64,000 bases of DNA from Anisodus tanguticus (GCA_034509755.1 CM067539.1:51549513-51613512); one strand, 5' to 3'. Positions 1 to 12,515 are shown, counted from the stretch's first letter. A program made the numbers and translations. The notes: generated from the sequence alone by a model not told the origin.

Positions 1-660
1 CTCCCATTATTAATATGTCATCTACATATATAATAATGAAGACAATACTCTCTTCCTTGTGCTTACTGTAAACGCAGGGATCTTCTTTGCTTCTAACAAA
101 GTCAAACTATTTGACTGCTTTGTCAAAGCAAATATTCCAACTCATTAAGGCTTGCTTAAGTTTATAAATGGACTTATGCAGCTTGCATACTACTTTGGTC
201 TTAGTCTTGGATGTAAAACCCTCAGGTTGTATCATATATACCTCCTCAATTAGGTTACCATTGAGGAAAGCAGTTTTAGCATCCATTTTCCAAATGTCAT
301 AATCATAGTATGCGACTATTGCAAGAAAAATCCGAATGGACTTAATTTTTGCAACAGGTGAAAAGGTTTCATCATAATCAACCCCAGGTCGTTGATTATA
401 ACCTTTAGCCACCAATCTTGCCTTATAAGTCTGTACCTTGCCATATGCATCAATCTTATTCTTGAGAACCCCTTAGCATCATATGGGTCTAACCCCAGTT
501 GGCAAATCAACCAAGTTCCAAACTTGATTGATGTACATCGAGTCCATCTCAGATTTTATGGCTTCTTGCCATCTCTGCGAATCAATGTCTAACATAGCTT
601 CGCTATAGGTTGTAGGTTCATCCTCATCAGGAATATCTATCTCATTGTGTGTTTCAACAA
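1..660 (-). pseudogene. copia reverse transcriptase (RVT_2), N-terminal part, broken
   Basis: On the minus strand the domain opens near 640 with the conserved lead-in WQEAIKSEMDSMYINQVWNL. It continues after a frameshift/stop between about 416 and 490 into MVAKGYNQRPGVDYDETFSP and MDAKTAFLNGNLIEEVYM. The catalytic YVDD box (IIYVDDILIMG) is read at about 9-30. These are standard Ty1/copia RT blocks, so the enzyme would copy the element's RNA into DNA. The remaining RT and RNase H lie left of the window. The frame break makes this a pseudogene. Confidence 0.85.
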
Positions 661-1108
661 GGAGATTAAGTCTTTCAGGTGGACGATGAGTCCTAGTGGT
701 TCTACAGAGTTGATTATTCTGCATTTCAGTATTTGTTGCATTCTGATTGTGAGAAGGTCTTTGTGTGCTGGACAATCCATCACCTTGAGAGCTTTCAGGA
801 ATGTCATTTTCATGTATTTCCTGAATGGAATGATGTACAACCATTGTATCATCTTCCATTGGTTGTGTATGAGAGCCTTGCATTTCTACACTATCTCTCA
901 CAACACTCCCACTGGCTGAAGGACGTACTCTAAGTACCCAATCTTCACCAAATACTCCCACTGAATCCTTGTCTAGGTCACTCGACAAAGGTTTAACTTT
1001 TGTGTTATCTTGTGGTTCTTGAATTTCTTCAAGTTCTATCTCATTGCAGCTCTGTTCCTTGTAGACATAGTCTTCTTCAAGGAAAGTTGCATTTCTGGAA
1101 ACAATCAC
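661..1108 (-). pseudogene. copia integrase-RT linker region
   Basis: This acidic, low-complexity stretch lies between integrase and RT. It is rich in Glu, Gln and Ser (for example LEEIQEPQDNTKVK) and ends in RTTRTHRPPERLNLLVETH, the basic run that typically precedes the copia RT. It has no catalytic motif and joins the two domains of the polyprotein. It is open over this stretch but separated from integrase by a stop near 1109-1138. Confidence 0.6.
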
Positions 1109-1138
1109 CTTATGTTCTCCAGGAAGATAGAAATAGTA

Positions 1139-1834
1139 TCACTTAGTTTCCTTTGGATACCCTACAAAATAATATTTCTCACTTTTAGATTCCAACTTGT
1201 CAGTAAGCATCTTCTTTATATATGCAGGGCACCCCCAGGGTCGCATGTATTTAAGTGCTGACTTCTTGCTATTCCATATCTCATATGGAGTTTTCTCTAT
1301 TGACTTTGAAGGAACCCTGTTCAGAATATAAATTGAACTTTGCAATGCATAACCCCAAATACATATTGGTAGAGCTGAGAAACTCATCATGGATCTAACC
1401 ATATCTAATAGGGTTTGATTTCTCCTTTCAGCAACACCATTCAATTGTGGCATTCCAGGAGGTGTCCATTGTGATTGGACTCCATGAAGCTTCAAGTAAT
1501 CCAAAAATTCTTTACTTAAGTATTCACCTCCTCGATCTGATCGAAGGGTCTTAATATTTGTTTCAAGTTGTTTCTCTACTTCTAACTTGTACTCCTTGAA
1601 TTTCCCAAAGGCTTCAGACTTGTGTTTCATAAGATACACATGCCCAAATCTTGTGAAATCGTCTGTAAAAGTGATAAAGTAAGGGAAGCCTCCCTTAGCT
1701 TGAGTTGAAAATGACCCACATACATCAGTATGGACCAACTTAAGCATCTCTTTGGCTCGCACACCTTTCCCAGAAAGTGGCTTGATGGTCATCTTTCCTC
1801 TCAAGAAAGATTCACGCTTACCATAGAACTCCAA
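1139..1834 (-). pseudogene. copia integrase core
   Basis: An open stretch of 231 codons carries the retroviral-type integrase core. The first catalytic Asp is in LVHTDVCGSFS, the second in TLRSDRGGEYLSKEFLDYL, and the Glu in PQLNGVAERRNQTLLDMV, the DD35E triad of copia integrases. The C-terminal end includes the conserved GCPAYIKKMLTDKLESKSEKYYFVGYPKETK-type block (only its role is cited here). The protein would insert element cDNA into chromosomal DNA. The upstream zinc-binding part continues into 1835-2143 in the same element. Neighbouring gag and RT segments are broken, so it is unlikely to be expressed as a working polyprotein. Confidence 0.9.
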
Positions 1835-2144
1835 GTTAAATGGTTCCAGGTAGTCTAACTTTTTAAATCTTGCTATCCTTGATTCATTGATGTGACCAAG
1901 TCTACAGTGCCATAAGTAGGTGGGGTTTCTTGGATTACTTCTCTTAACTCATTTATTTTGCACATTGAAAATTTCACGACTAAAGTTTAGAACATACAAA
2001 CCATCCACAAGCGGAGCATTTCCATAAACAAAACTATTAAAAGACAGTACATAACTGTCATTAGCAATAAATGAGGAAAACCCCTCAATGTCTAACACTG
2101 GGATAGAAATAATATTCCTCGTCAATGAGGGAATAAAATAACCA
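1835..2144 (-). pseudogene. copia GAG-pre-integrase region
   Basis: The minus-strand translation gives LWHCRLGHINESRIARFKK near 1870-1920. This is the His-His part of the zinc-binding HHCC module that precedes copia integrase cores. Stops interrupt the stretch between here and the protease. It is part of the same decayed polyprotein. Confidence 0.7.
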
Positions 2145-2372
2145 TTAATATAGTTCTAAACAAAAGCATGAAGGTAAATCTAATATATAAGTTCCCACGA
2201 ATTCAGCATCCACTCGTGCTCCATTTCCAACGCGCAAGTCTACCTCCCAAGGTCCAACATTTCTGTTGTCAATCAGACCCTGCACATTATTAAAAATGTG
2301 TGAGCCACATGCGGTATCTAATACCCAGTAGTGAGAGTTATTTATAGACATATTTATCTCAGTAACAAACAT
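2145..2372 (-). pseudogene. copia aspartic protease remnant
   Basis: A short open stretch contains YWVLDTACGSHIFNNVQGL, the active-site region of the copia aspartic protease that would cut the Gag-Pol polyprotein. The usual D-T/S-G catalytic triplet reads D-T-A here, so the Gly that shapes the active site is replaced. Together with the stops around it this points to an inactive protease. Its position between the gag zinc knuckle and integrase is as expected. Confidence 0.75.
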
Positions 2373-3205
2373 ACTTTGTGCCCAGGAGCACCTAGTGCTT
2401 TGCCTCCTCCTGGAGCTGTGCAGTCCTTCTTCCAGTGCCTATTCTTCTTGCAGTTGAGGCACACATCCGAAGCTACCTTTGCCTTCTTTTGAACACCTCC
2501 TCAAGGTTTCATAACTGTAGGTGCAGCAATTGTCTTACCCTTCTTCTTCTGCATTTTCTTACCCTTGGGTTTGAACTTGCTAAAAGAGCCCACCATAAGC
2601 ACGGCTTTACCTTTAAAGGTAGATGATTCAAAGGTATTCAACATGTTGTGAATCTTCGGAAGACTTTCCTTGGTCACATTCATATTGAAGTTCACAATGA
2701 AATTTTTAAATGAACCAGGAAGTGAATTCAGGATTAGGTTGACAGATAAATTTATAGGCAGCTTCGTTTCCAACCTTTATATCAGCCCAATCATCTTCAG
2801 AATATGCACTGACACTTGACCCCTGTAGTTCAACTTACACTTGAAAAGGTCTCTCAACAGTTCATACTCCATTGTTTGAGACTGTGAGTCTTAGAGACTC
2901 TTCAAGTGTTCTATCATTTCGTTGGCGCCCATGTTTTCATGTTGCCTCTGTAACTCCACAGTCATAGAGGATAACATTACACACTGTGCCGAGGTAGTAT
3001 CGTCTAGATGTTTCTGATAAGCCACCTTGTCAAATAGGGCATACTCAGCAGAGATTTCAGCAGGGACTGTGGGGAACACTGTGTCTAACACATACTAAAT
3101 TCTTTCTTATCTTAATACCAATCACATAATTCTTAACCACTCAGGGTAATTTGCTCCAGTCAACTTGTTTGTCTCGACCAACATTTTTAGTGATAGATTC
3201 GACAT
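2373..3205 (-). pseudogene. copia gag (capsid and zinc knuckle), broken
   Basis: The minus-strand start ATG is at 3203-3205 and reads MSNLSLKMLVETNKLTG, the usual beginning of Angela-type Gag. A stop appears about 28 codons in. Further blocks are AYQKHLDDTTSAQCVMLSSM (about 2891-3091) and LPINLSVNLILNSLPGSF (about 2501-2773). A CCHC zinc knuckle, CLNCKKNRHWKKDC, lies near 2416-2462. Gag would form the virus-like particle and bind element RNA. Several stops and frame changes separate these pieces. Confidence 0.8.
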
Positions 3206-4700
3206 TTTATGTACTGAAGAAGTAGATAGACTTGAAATTATACTCTAATACAATTTCTATTGAACACATTCGTTAACTAATCAACATGGCCTTTAGTTTA
3301 ATTAGATCCCACTATTTCAACATACCTTTCGACCCCATGGAAGAATACAGACTCATATCAAATATGGTCATAATGGGCCAAGATCCAGGTTCATGCTATC
3401 TCCGCATTTGATGTGGCTGATAACTTCAATAGCACAACCTGGTAGGTGTCCAAACCAATTACAAACAATTTGTAACTCTTGTTTGACCGAATGTTCTAAA
3501 CAATCGATCTGCATCCATTGGCTTGTCCGACACTGTGGCGCCAGGACAGCCTAGCAAGTCAACCCCGTTATGCGACTGCAATTATGTAACTAAGTGAGTT
3601 TTTCCTTACAGAGCAAACACTATGGTGTAAATACTCATGAAGGTTTATCGCCCACTTCTACATTTAACATGCATCTATGAAAGAGTCCGAGTCCTCGTAG
3701 ACTTAGAGCAAATGCTGTGGCATAAATACTCATCTCGTCGAAAAGGATTTTGCACTACAATCAATTATAACGGACAACACATTCATTTTAAATAAGACTT
3801 GTATTAAATTTAGGGGAACATTTCAATTTAGGATTTTAACCAAGATCAACTCTAGCATACTATGTCCAACAAAACATCTTAATTATCATGCAAATGACGA
3901 AGCATATATTGGGTACTGCCTACCTAAGCATGATATTAAGCGGTTTAACAAATACTGGTGCCGCCTACCTAGACAATTATTTGCGGACACTATTCTAGTA
4001 ATCTAAATGACAATCATTTAGCACATAAATAGTATACTTATCAAATAATATATTGTATAATAATAATCATGGGTTAAACATTCTGAGCTAAACAAATTTT
4101 TTTTTTACAGGTGGGGTCGCGGCGCCACCAAGGCAGAATGCTTCTGCAATGCTTTAGAGTCGCGGCGCTAGCAAGGCAGAAGCCTTTCAGCTTCTGTAAT
4201 TCATTTAGGGTCACGGTGACTACTGTATAGTAAGTCAGGAATTGAAAAGCGAAGCATTAGGGCCGTGGTGCCACCTTGAAACCTTAGCAAGCGTCGCGGT
4301 GCCCTACCATAGGGCCGCACGCCGACGTCCTGACAAAACATTTATGTGTTGATTTTTTCTAAAATCGTTCGAGCCCTAAATCCAATTTAGGGATCAAATC
4401 ACAGATCCTTTATCCTCACCCACCATTATCAATAACACACATATCGACTATCATCTATTTTTATCCGTTTTTTGCCGTGCACCGTGCAATGAGCCGAATT
4501 TCTGTACTTTTGGCTTAGTTCAAGTTAGAACGGAATGACTTCCTCGATTTAGCGTAGGTGATAATTTAGGGTGATATCAAAAGGTTAACCGTTCGGTCAA
4601 GATATGTAGTATTTCAAGAAGCCTTGTTTTAATCAAATTTTATGTTTAACCCATATTATTATGTTATTCAATTGTTATATAACCATTGAAACAAATAAGG
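3206..4700 (-). other. non-coding leader of the copia element
   Basis: About 1.5 kb lies between the primer-binding site and the gag start without a recognisable coding block. Long leaders of this size are known for BARE/Angela elements. It contains a GC-rich motif around gtcgcggcgc that occurs twice (about 4115-4175). Within the leader I see no second inserted element. Confidence 0.6.
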
Positions 4701-4714
4701 TGGTCTCGATACCA
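4701..4714 (-). promoter_or_regulatory. primer-binding site (initiator tRNA-Met type)
   Basis: Read on the minus strand this is TGGTATCGAGACCA, directly inside the LTR end at 4716. It resembles the canonical plant copia site TGGTATCAGAGC that pairs with the 3' end of initiator tRNA-Met, with a two-base difference. It sets the LTR boundary and the orientation. Confidence 0.75.
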
Positions 4715-4715
4715 C

Positions 4716-6321
4716 TGTTGGGTTTTTGTTGGGTTCAAAACATATAAGTAGGCACATCGGAGGTTTAAAATTTTGTTCTACATACCCCAACATTTTCTTT
4801 TGGTATGTTTATATGACAATCAAAACCTGTAACATAAAACATGAACACTTACAGTTGTATTAACTAGAGTCTTTACTTAGGGAGTACGCGACTATCCCTT
4901 CTATTGCAAGCACTATGCTTTGGTGTATTCCTCTGTCAAGAAAGCCAGGAAATCTTGGCAGAGGTTTGAGAGAGTTTTATCCTAGACTCTAAGTCTAGAA
5001 TTGTTATGAGAATTGGTATTCTTAGTGTATGTATATTTGTTGTGTGTGATAATGAATGAGGAGGTGCTCTCGATATAGGTAAAATTAGGGAAATATTCAT
5101 ATTTGGATTGGGCTCCAAATCTGGCCCAAAATGAGATGTAGTGGCCCGGTCCGACCGGGCTCATTGCGATAGTCGAGCGCCTAGCGGCCGCGACGCCTCA
5201 CGTAAAATTCCGCTTCCCGTTTTTCATTTAATATATATATATATAGCACATTAAATCCAAAATTTAATTTTTGATTTAATTAAATAATTTCAATTTAGTA
5301 GAAATTATCCCATAGTTATTATCAATTTAAATATCTCGATTCCAAATTGAATATTTAATACTTTCTCAATACACTCTTAGATCGAAGAGACAATCGACAT
5401 AGTGTGACCCTATAGGCTTTCATATATCGACGCTAATCCAATTAAGGTCTATACGGAACTCCTAAACTGCGTCGTACGACGAACTCAATATATGAAGTAC
5501 GTTTACATGAATCCAGCAAACATAACCTTTATGTGAGATAATAAATTCATTTCATTCGCGACACACTTGATCAAGCTTAGGATTTTCCATGTGTCTATCC
5601 AAATGGCTTGATCACTTTATCCCATCTATATTAGTCGACAACTAGACCATTTTCTAAATATGTCTCTTACATTGGCCAATGACTTGGTCGACTTAATATC
5701 ACTGAGAAGTTGAGTGTTCTCTCGAATATCCAATCGAGGAATGAATCATATTCTTGGCTCAACTACCACCTTAATTTACATCATAATGCACCCAACACAA
5801 GTCGTATCTTATCCTATAAGGAGATTAAGCTTAGGATAGGGTCAAAGTACATTACTCTGTAAACAAGGTGTGTATTGACCTCAAGTCAAAGGACCTTTAT
5901 CTCCCACATTCTGATAGCACTCTAGACATGTCTAACAAATAGTTTATCCGTAGGGTATACCAATACTTTCCAAAAGTATCCATGTGTCCATCACTAGTAA
6001 CCTTTACTAGTAGCAGGTGAGACATACTACATTCTCTAAAAATGTGATGTAGACCATATGTCGACTTATAACATATCATGATATCCCATTATCGATGATC
6101 ATTAGTTGAGGCTATTTTAGAGTTACGCTCTATCATCAATACATCACTCTATTAATGACAATGTAAGCTCAAGGGATGAACATTAATGAATAATTACAAA
6201 CAATCAAATAATAATTCAATAATTGCAAATTCCATAAATACATTAATCTTATTAATAATACGAATGTGTCCAAGTACATTTGTTCCTGATAATGATTGTC
6301 TCTAGGACATATATACTTTCA
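4716..6321 (-). repeat. 5' LTR of the copia element
   Basis: On the minus strand the LTR starts TGAAAGTATATATGTCCT and ends in CCCAACA next to the primer-binding site. The start resembles the TGTTGGAAATATGCCCTAG start of Angela/BARE LTRs. The length, about 1606 bp, fits that lineage. The outer end at 6321 is inferred from the TG dinucleotide and the conserved block beside it. No partner LTR is in the window to confirm it. Confidence 0.7.
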
Positions 6322-7109
6322 GAAACTTGGTCAAAATTCCCAATTTAGGTAATCAAATCTCAAGACAAAATGGAATTACAAAGTCGAGTATAATCACTAT
6401 TCGGGGTTAAGGAGTCAATACCTTGATGATTTAGGTTGTTAACCACTCCTTGGATCCACCCCATGAGCTCATACCTTCTAAAAATGGCAAATTCTAGGTT
6501 TGAAAATTGTCACTGCTTAAATTTATACCTAGACTTAATCACCGCTATCACACCTCTTCATCGTCGTTGGCACTGTCACTCTCCTTTAGAATTGTTGGTG
6601 CTGTTCACAAAATTCCTTCAACGCAATCACGCTCCTTTGCACAAGACACCAAAAGATCAACAATTGTTGTTAAGTTATAAATGTGTCCAAAACCACTCTA
6701 AACCCTGGGTAACCATCCAAGACATCCCCACAAATCATAATTATTATTATGAACGTATACACATATTCTAAACTCAATTTATGACAAAAATAATAAAAAT
6801 CATGAGTTGAGTTGTTACTTTTAAGGCTCTAACATGATCGAAATTAACCCGAGATCCTTGCTCTCGGTGCCAACAATCCCAACAATTCCTAAATAGTAAC
6901 CAAAGCTTCAAAACACAAATTCAATCATACTATAGTAAAATTATGGGTGGGGTTGTTGCATCTAATACACATTTTGCAACAACAGTGATTTGCCAATATA
7001 TTCAAGCTTCTTCTCACCTACTTGAAATCATATTCGAAATCCAACATTCACTTCTTCAAAATATTATACTTCAATTTCTATAAGGTCAAAATAAATATAA
7101 TTCTACAAC
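6322..7109. other. unassigned intergenic stretch
   Basis: I recognise no gene or transposon here. The longest open frame (6436-6771, +) has no family motif and is probably chance. A small inverted repeat (gttgttgca / tgcaacaac) lies at about 6954-6985. Confidence 0.5.
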
Positions 7110-8860
7110 AACTAAGAAGTAGGAGGAGGATGAGAAGAAAAAATTTGTTTGAAGTTACCTATACTTTGAATACTATAACGACTCGCTAGGTCATCTTGTG
7201 TTTTTTGACTATTTTTTTCTAAATACCCTTCCCGTAACTTCCTCTTGGTATTTATGACTTGCGGAGATGGGTGACGAAATTCCCGAGGCAATATCACATA
7301 AAAATAGTAAAATTGGAAATTTCTAAGTTAAGAAAATGAGAATGTTTGACTAAAGTATTGGAGTTTTGTCGATTTTACTAGATCTGAAATGTGACTTATT
7401 ACTTAGTCGAGGGATCGGTACAGATTTCGAGAGGCTCGGAAGTGATTTGGACCTTCGGTTGGAAACTAGTTAAGTATAAAAATTAGAGTTGACCACGTTT
7501 AACATCAATTTAAGACGACTCCATTTCGATGTTTTGAGTGTGTGAGTTGGTTCACAATGTATTTTATGATTGAAATGCATATTTGATTTGTGTCGAAAAA
7601 GTTTTGAAAGAGTTTCGGGTGTCAAAACAGTGATTGGGACTTAGTTGGTTTTTCAATTGCTGGTGCATACAACATTCCTCTTAGCGATCATGTGGTGGGG
7701 TAGAAATCGCATAGAGGGTTATGGTTACGCATCATGATCACGGGGGTCAGGTCACGATTTCGTAGAGGTTTTTTTAGGCCGGGTTTGGGTAGTAAATCAC
7801 AATTGCGAGAATGGGCCTCGCGATCATGATGAAGGAAATTGTTGTAGCAATGATTAAAATCCCAACTTTGAAAAAATTTTCCCATTTTCATATTTTGAGT
7901 TATAGTGCTCGAATTAAGGCGATTTCAACGGCATTTGGATCGTTTAAGCTTAGGGTAAGATTTTAATCCTAAATTTGATGTTCTCTCTAATGGGTGATTT
8001 AAACCATGATTTGGATGGGAAATTGGGGGCTTTAACCCTAAAGTTAAAATTAAAAATCTATTAAAATTGGAGGTCGATTTGTGGATAGTTTTTGAAGATT
8101 TTATGGTTTTAGGCTAATTAAGTCATGGATAAATTTAATAAAAATTTAATTTTGCTTTTAGGGGCTTGAGTTGATTTTTAAGTGACTTTTAGGGCCCGAG
8201 GTATAAGTATAGAAATATTGGTGTCTACAAATTTGTAATCTTACATAAAATGTGTATTTGATAGATTGAACGATTCGATGCTTTAAGAAAAGAAAAGGCA
8301 ATTTTTGAGGTTCGTGGCACGTTTGCTTTTTTTATTATTGTTTTACACGTTTGCTCAATGTTCGAGGTGTGTTAAAACTTCTGAATTTTCTTGAGGAATC
8401 TTTTCTATAAAGATAATAAAATAAGCTTAATAACTAAGGGGTTAGGGTGTAACGGAGGTTCTTGAAACCATGATGTGACAAGCATTGGTACGAGTACCAG
8501 TGTTATGATTTGAGTAGTAGTGTACTGTGTAGTTATGGACCATGACCCTAGAATTCCAAAACATATGGGTGTTAGCTGTTATGTGCTACCTTCTGATACT
8601 TGACTATTTAATTGTATTTGGTATTCTATGGAACCTCGTACACTCGTGATAAACATGTTGATGAATTTACTTGAACTTGTTGGCTATTAAGTTTGGATTG
8701 TTGGTGAGCTTACTTGAACTTGACGACTATTAAGTATGGATTGTTGATAACCTTACTTGAACTAGGTGGCTATTATGTCCGAGATTACTGATATATTCTA
8801 TAATGATCCATTTCATCATTTTGGGATTTTACCTCTTTCCCCCAAAATGCCTTCGCATAA
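7110..8860. repeat. decayed gypsy LTR-like sequence, related in layout to the downstream array
   Basis: The block at 7240-7295 (tatttatgacttgcgg, then attcccgaggcaat) matches the block that opens each array unit further right (for example 16285-16325). Later segments share phrases such as gagttgacca and a gggctcgag-like run, in the same order. There are no coding motifs. It is probably a diverged LTR of the same broad gypsy group, but the boundaries are not visible. Confidence 0.45.
8658..8786. repeat. 43-bp minisatellite, three copies
   Basis: Three successive copies share the core tacttgaact and a following ggctattaag-type run, with starts 43 bp apart (8661, 8704, 8747). The copies differ by several substitutions. 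It lies inside LTR-like sequence. Confidence 0.75.
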
Positions 8861-8869
8861 TTTCTTTTT

Positions 8870-10960
8870 GGCGTTTACGACTTATGGGTATGGGTGACAT
8901 GATTCCCGAGGCAATCGAGAGGGCTTTGAGACTTTACGGAAGAGTAAGGATGAGTTAAGACTTGTTGATGGAAGTATCAGGAATCATGGAAGTTAAACGA
9001 ACTTAAGAGAATATGTTTCGATGAAATTTGGCAACTCTCTAAAAAGTACCCTCAAAGGTACGGGACACAAGTATAAGTTGGGGTTTGGACCATACCTTGT
9101 TGCTAGGTTTTGTGAAATCTCCATCCAAGAACATACGGTCCAATGTATGGACCGTACATTTGGCCGTACATCTTGGCGGTGGAAATTTTATTTTCATGTA
9201 TACATTCATTAGCTCGATTTAAGGCTTCATGTTATACCCTCTATGGATCCTAAACACTCCTATATACTCTCAAGAAAGTCCTTAATCATCCAAGGCCCGA
9301 GAGACTAAGGTAAATCAAGCAAATCCAACATGGTGAATCCGGTAGTTATCGTGGTATCATCTTCCTCCTTTGTGTATCGATTTCGAAGAATTCTTGGAGG
9401 TGAAGTAAATCTTGTTTGAAGGAGATATTTATGTTTAAAGGTAAGATTTATCCATATCTAACTACTCTTATGATCATATAGGTGTTTTAAGGTGAATTGT
9501 TGGAAGATCTTCATAACCAAAGCTTTAGAAACCTTGAACTAGACGTCTATGATCGTTGGGCTGAATTATGTGAATTTAGAGTATGCTATGGAGTTGTTGA
9601 GGTGTTTTTGAGGTTGTGGATATGGAGGAAGGTTGGTATGAAGTTGTACTATTGAAAATTATGTAAATTTGGATGTAAAATCTTATATAAACTCCATGAA
9701 CATAAGGTGTTCGATAGAACATCCAAATGAGTTTTCTTGTATATTTTCAATCTGTTGTTGATATCAATTGTTTATATAATTTAGATACACGCTCCTAGAA
9801 TGTCTGAGGAGTACTGGTATCCATATAGGCTATACAACAAGGTATGTAAGGCTCACTTCCTTGTCTTTGGCATGATGGATACAAAAATGATAACTATATG
9901 ACACTATCCAATAAAAGTTCTACTCTTGATCCATAAGAAGATAATTGTGACTTATTCCATCAATTAGTTATCGTATACCAACTGCCCTTGTTGAAATTGT
10001 ATTTTGCATCCTATAGTATATTTTCCATGTTAATGCAATGAAGTTCCCTAAAGGTTTTCCCTGAAAGCTTGGTTAAACATGTGATTTATTGTTCATATGA
10101 AATCCTATGGAAGAGTAACAAATGACACGTTATTCGCATAAGGATAATCGGAGGTGTAATGACCTTACGTCACTCCGATGGGTTCAAAAAAGTATTCCAA
10201 AGTCTTTAAATTGTCTTCATGAATATATACTACATATCTACATTGCCCACGGAGACCTATGCCATTATATACGCAACTTATATATATATGATATTTCCCA
10301 CATGGGCCTACAACGTTATATATGCGATTATGTTTCATTTATGTACATCATGGTTCACATAGGTATTTCTAAGTTACAGGTTGTTTCTTTTGGTTTCTTT
10401 TACTCATTGATACTTTCATTTACGTTTACTTACGTCTTACATATTCAGTACATTCTCTTTCATATTGATGTCCCTTTGCTGGGGGTGTTGTGTTTTATAC
10501 CCATAGGTGCTGGTAGGAATACAGACGCACCTCCTTAGTAGGGTTTCAAATTCAGCTATTGATTGTCACACTCCACTTCTCTGGAGTTGCTGTACATAGT
10601 TGGTAGGCATTGTTATTCATGTATATAGTTGTTTTGGGTACGGCGGGGCTTTGTCCCGACCAATGACATGTCATAATATCCATAGAAGACTAGATATGAT
10701 TGTATATATGTTTTTTTGGCTTTGTCAGCTCTTGTCAGTTGTTAATGTACTAGCTTTGGCCTTGTCGGCCTTGTGATATATATATATATATATATATTAG
10801 TTTGGGTTGTCACCTATTCAGGTTGTTATCTCTCATACGATTGTATTTTGAGGCCTTGTCGGCCCATATGGTTTCATGTTTTGGTTATGATATATATGTG
10901 GTATACTCGGACCATTCTGGCGCTAGTGTTGGCCACCTACCCGAAGGTTGGGGTGTGACA
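8870..10960 (+). repeat. 5' LTR of the gypsy fragment (left boundary uncertain)
   Basis: The right end is set by the terminal CA at 10959-10960 followed by the primer-binding site. The last 450 bp contain a (TA)n run near 10777-10796 and repeated gccttgtcggcc motifs. A palindromic-looking acggtccaatgtatggaccgt element lies near 9135-9160. The left end is only an estimate. Confidence 0.55.
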
Positions 10961-10962
10961 AA

Positions 10963-10976
10963 CTTGGTATCAAAGT
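10963..10976 (+). promoter_or_regulatory. primer-binding site of the gypsy fragment
   Basis: The sequence cttggtatcaaagt sits two bases inside the LTR end. It matches the tRNA-Met-type site TTGGTATCAGAGC with small changes. It fixes plus-strand orientation. Confidence 0.8.
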
Positions 10977-11167
10977 AGGTCTGTCCTGGGGAGTCTGCAT
11001 GTTATGTCTAGTACAGTCTTGTTTATGGGTGTGTTGTGCACTAAACTTATAAATAGGAGGCTACATGGCATAAAGGTTTGTTACCTTTCTTGTTGATCTA
11101 GATCATGCAATAGAGTTGTGTCCTAAGTGTTCAAAATCCTAATTTATATCTTATTCATGCTTTCAGC

Positions 11168-12515
11168 TATGCCTACGACAAGATGACGTGCAACTATCAG
11201 TAGATTGGATGATGATGTGGGGGAGGGCATTTGTTAGGTGCCACTTGTTAATATAGATCAGCATGAGCCTAAAAAAAGGGATGATTCTTAGGCTTCTAGA
11301 GCAACAACACCTCCAGATGAGCATAGGGGAGCAGATGTACCCCCAGTTCCTCCATAGGTCATTCTTTAGCCCGACCTTGATATGCAGAGTGTCGTGCAAT
11401 TATTAACTCAGTTAGTGAACATTCAAGCCCAGTGCCAAGATTTCATTCCTTCTAATAGAGCAGTTAGTGCGAGAGGTTTGGGATTTTATCAACCTGGATC
11501 CTCTGATATTTATGAGATCAGACGTAGTGTACGCTGCAGGTAATGCATGCTACATTTGCTTTGAGTTAGTGGAGTTGGCTTCCAATAGGTTGCAGGATGT
11601 TGCGGTGACCTGGTATAAGTCCTGAGAGCAATGCAGGGGACCCCGTTCCCCACCAGCAGGTTGGAGGGAATTCTTTGAGGCTTTCTTACATTAGTATTTT
11701 CCAATTGAGCTTCGATGGGTCAGAAAAGATAGGTTTCTACGTCTAGAGCAGGGTAATATGAGTACAATATGCAGTTTAATTCACTGGAAAGGTATGACCC
11801 CGTGATTATAGTCTAGATGAGCGATCGAGTACATCAGTTCGTTAATGGTTTGGGGTTGCATTTGGTTAATTAATTTACTACAACTTCTCTAAACCTGAAT
11901 ATAGATATTTTATCACATTTAGGCTTATACACAGAACCTGGAGGGTCGTAAGAGGCAACAATGAGTTGACCGAAAGCGGGAGGGGCTAGTATAAGAGGGC
12001 TCGGTCTGCAAATGATACAGGAGAGTTCAGAGGTGGGTTTAAACTGCCATTTCCCAAACATCCTTCCTATCCAGCAGCTAGTGCACCACCACAGTTCCAG
12101 GGCCAGTGTCGTGATCGATCTACTTATTCACGTCAAGGCCAGAGCTCACGGGAATCAGGCCCGTAGAATAGAGAGGATACCGATTAGATGAGTATACTTT
12201 TGCCTCTGTGAGACCAGTGTGGAAAGGCCCATCTAGGGCAATGCCGCTGGGGAATAAATTTTTGTTATGCTTGTAGTTATCCAGGTCATATTACTAAGGA
12301 TTACCCGATGAAAGGCTAAGGTGGTATGGCCCAGCCGACAAGATCTGTAGCTTCTTCTTCTTTTTTGGTACGCCTTCCTGTATAGGGTACTCGGATGTCG
12401 ACTGGTAGAGGTAGAGTTAGATATGGAGCGTCTAGCTCAAGCGATCGACGAGAATCGTATCTACGAGTTGGGTGGCCGACAGGACCTAGGGTCGTCTCCT
12501 GATGTGGTTATAGGT
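11168..12515 (+). pseudogene. gypsy gag remnant with zinc knuckle
   Basis: Translation pieces from the plus strand give LQDVAVTWYKS, then WREFFEAF and RFLRLEQGNMS, the retrotransposon-gag domain blocks of Tekay/Del elements. CDQCGKAHLGQC and CYACSYPGHITKDYP near 12215-12310 correspond to the zinc knuckle. The segment GGRQDPRVV at 12470-12500 is the usual entry to the protease. Frames change repeatedly and a stop occurs a few codons after the likely ATG at 11168, so it is non-functional. The same domain order is seen in the larger gypsy at 36341-46344. Confidence 0.75.

Larger units (their letters stand above)
1..6321 (-). mobile_element. Ty1/copia LTR retrotransposon, Angela/BARE-like, truncated by the left window edge
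   Basis: Read on the minus strand this holds, in order, a 5' LTR (4716-6321), a primer-binding site, a long non-coding leader, gag with a zinc knuckle, protease, GAG-pre-integrase, integrase and the start of a reverse transcriptase whose YVDD box lies on the first bases of the window. That is the copia order (integrase before RT). The gag start reads MSNLSLKMLVETNKLTG, and the 1.6 kb LTR with a ~1.5 kb leader fits the Angela/BARE lineage (family knowledge). The coding part is split by stops and frameshifts, so it is an inactive copy. The 3' LTR and target-site duplication lie outside the window and cannot be checked. Confidence 0.85.
8870..12515 (+). mobile_element. Ty3/gypsy (Tekay/Del-like) fragment: LTR, PBS and broken gag
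   Basis: An LTR end (ggggtgtgaca, 10950-10960) is followed at once by an initiator tRNA-Met primer-binding site and then by a decayed gag with a zinc knuckle. The order LTR-PBS-gag on the plus strand shows the 5' half of a gypsy element. The sequence stops abruptly at about 12515, where an unrelated tandem array begins, so protease, RT, RNase H, integrase and the 3' LTR are missing. The LTR start is uncertain. I place it near 8870, where the conserved tgacatgattcccgaggcaa block lies. Confidence 0.7.

Noticed and set aside
6436..6771. 111-codon plus-strand open frame as a gene
   Set aside because: It has no recognisable domain, signal or splice context, and lies in unassigned repeat-rich DNA.
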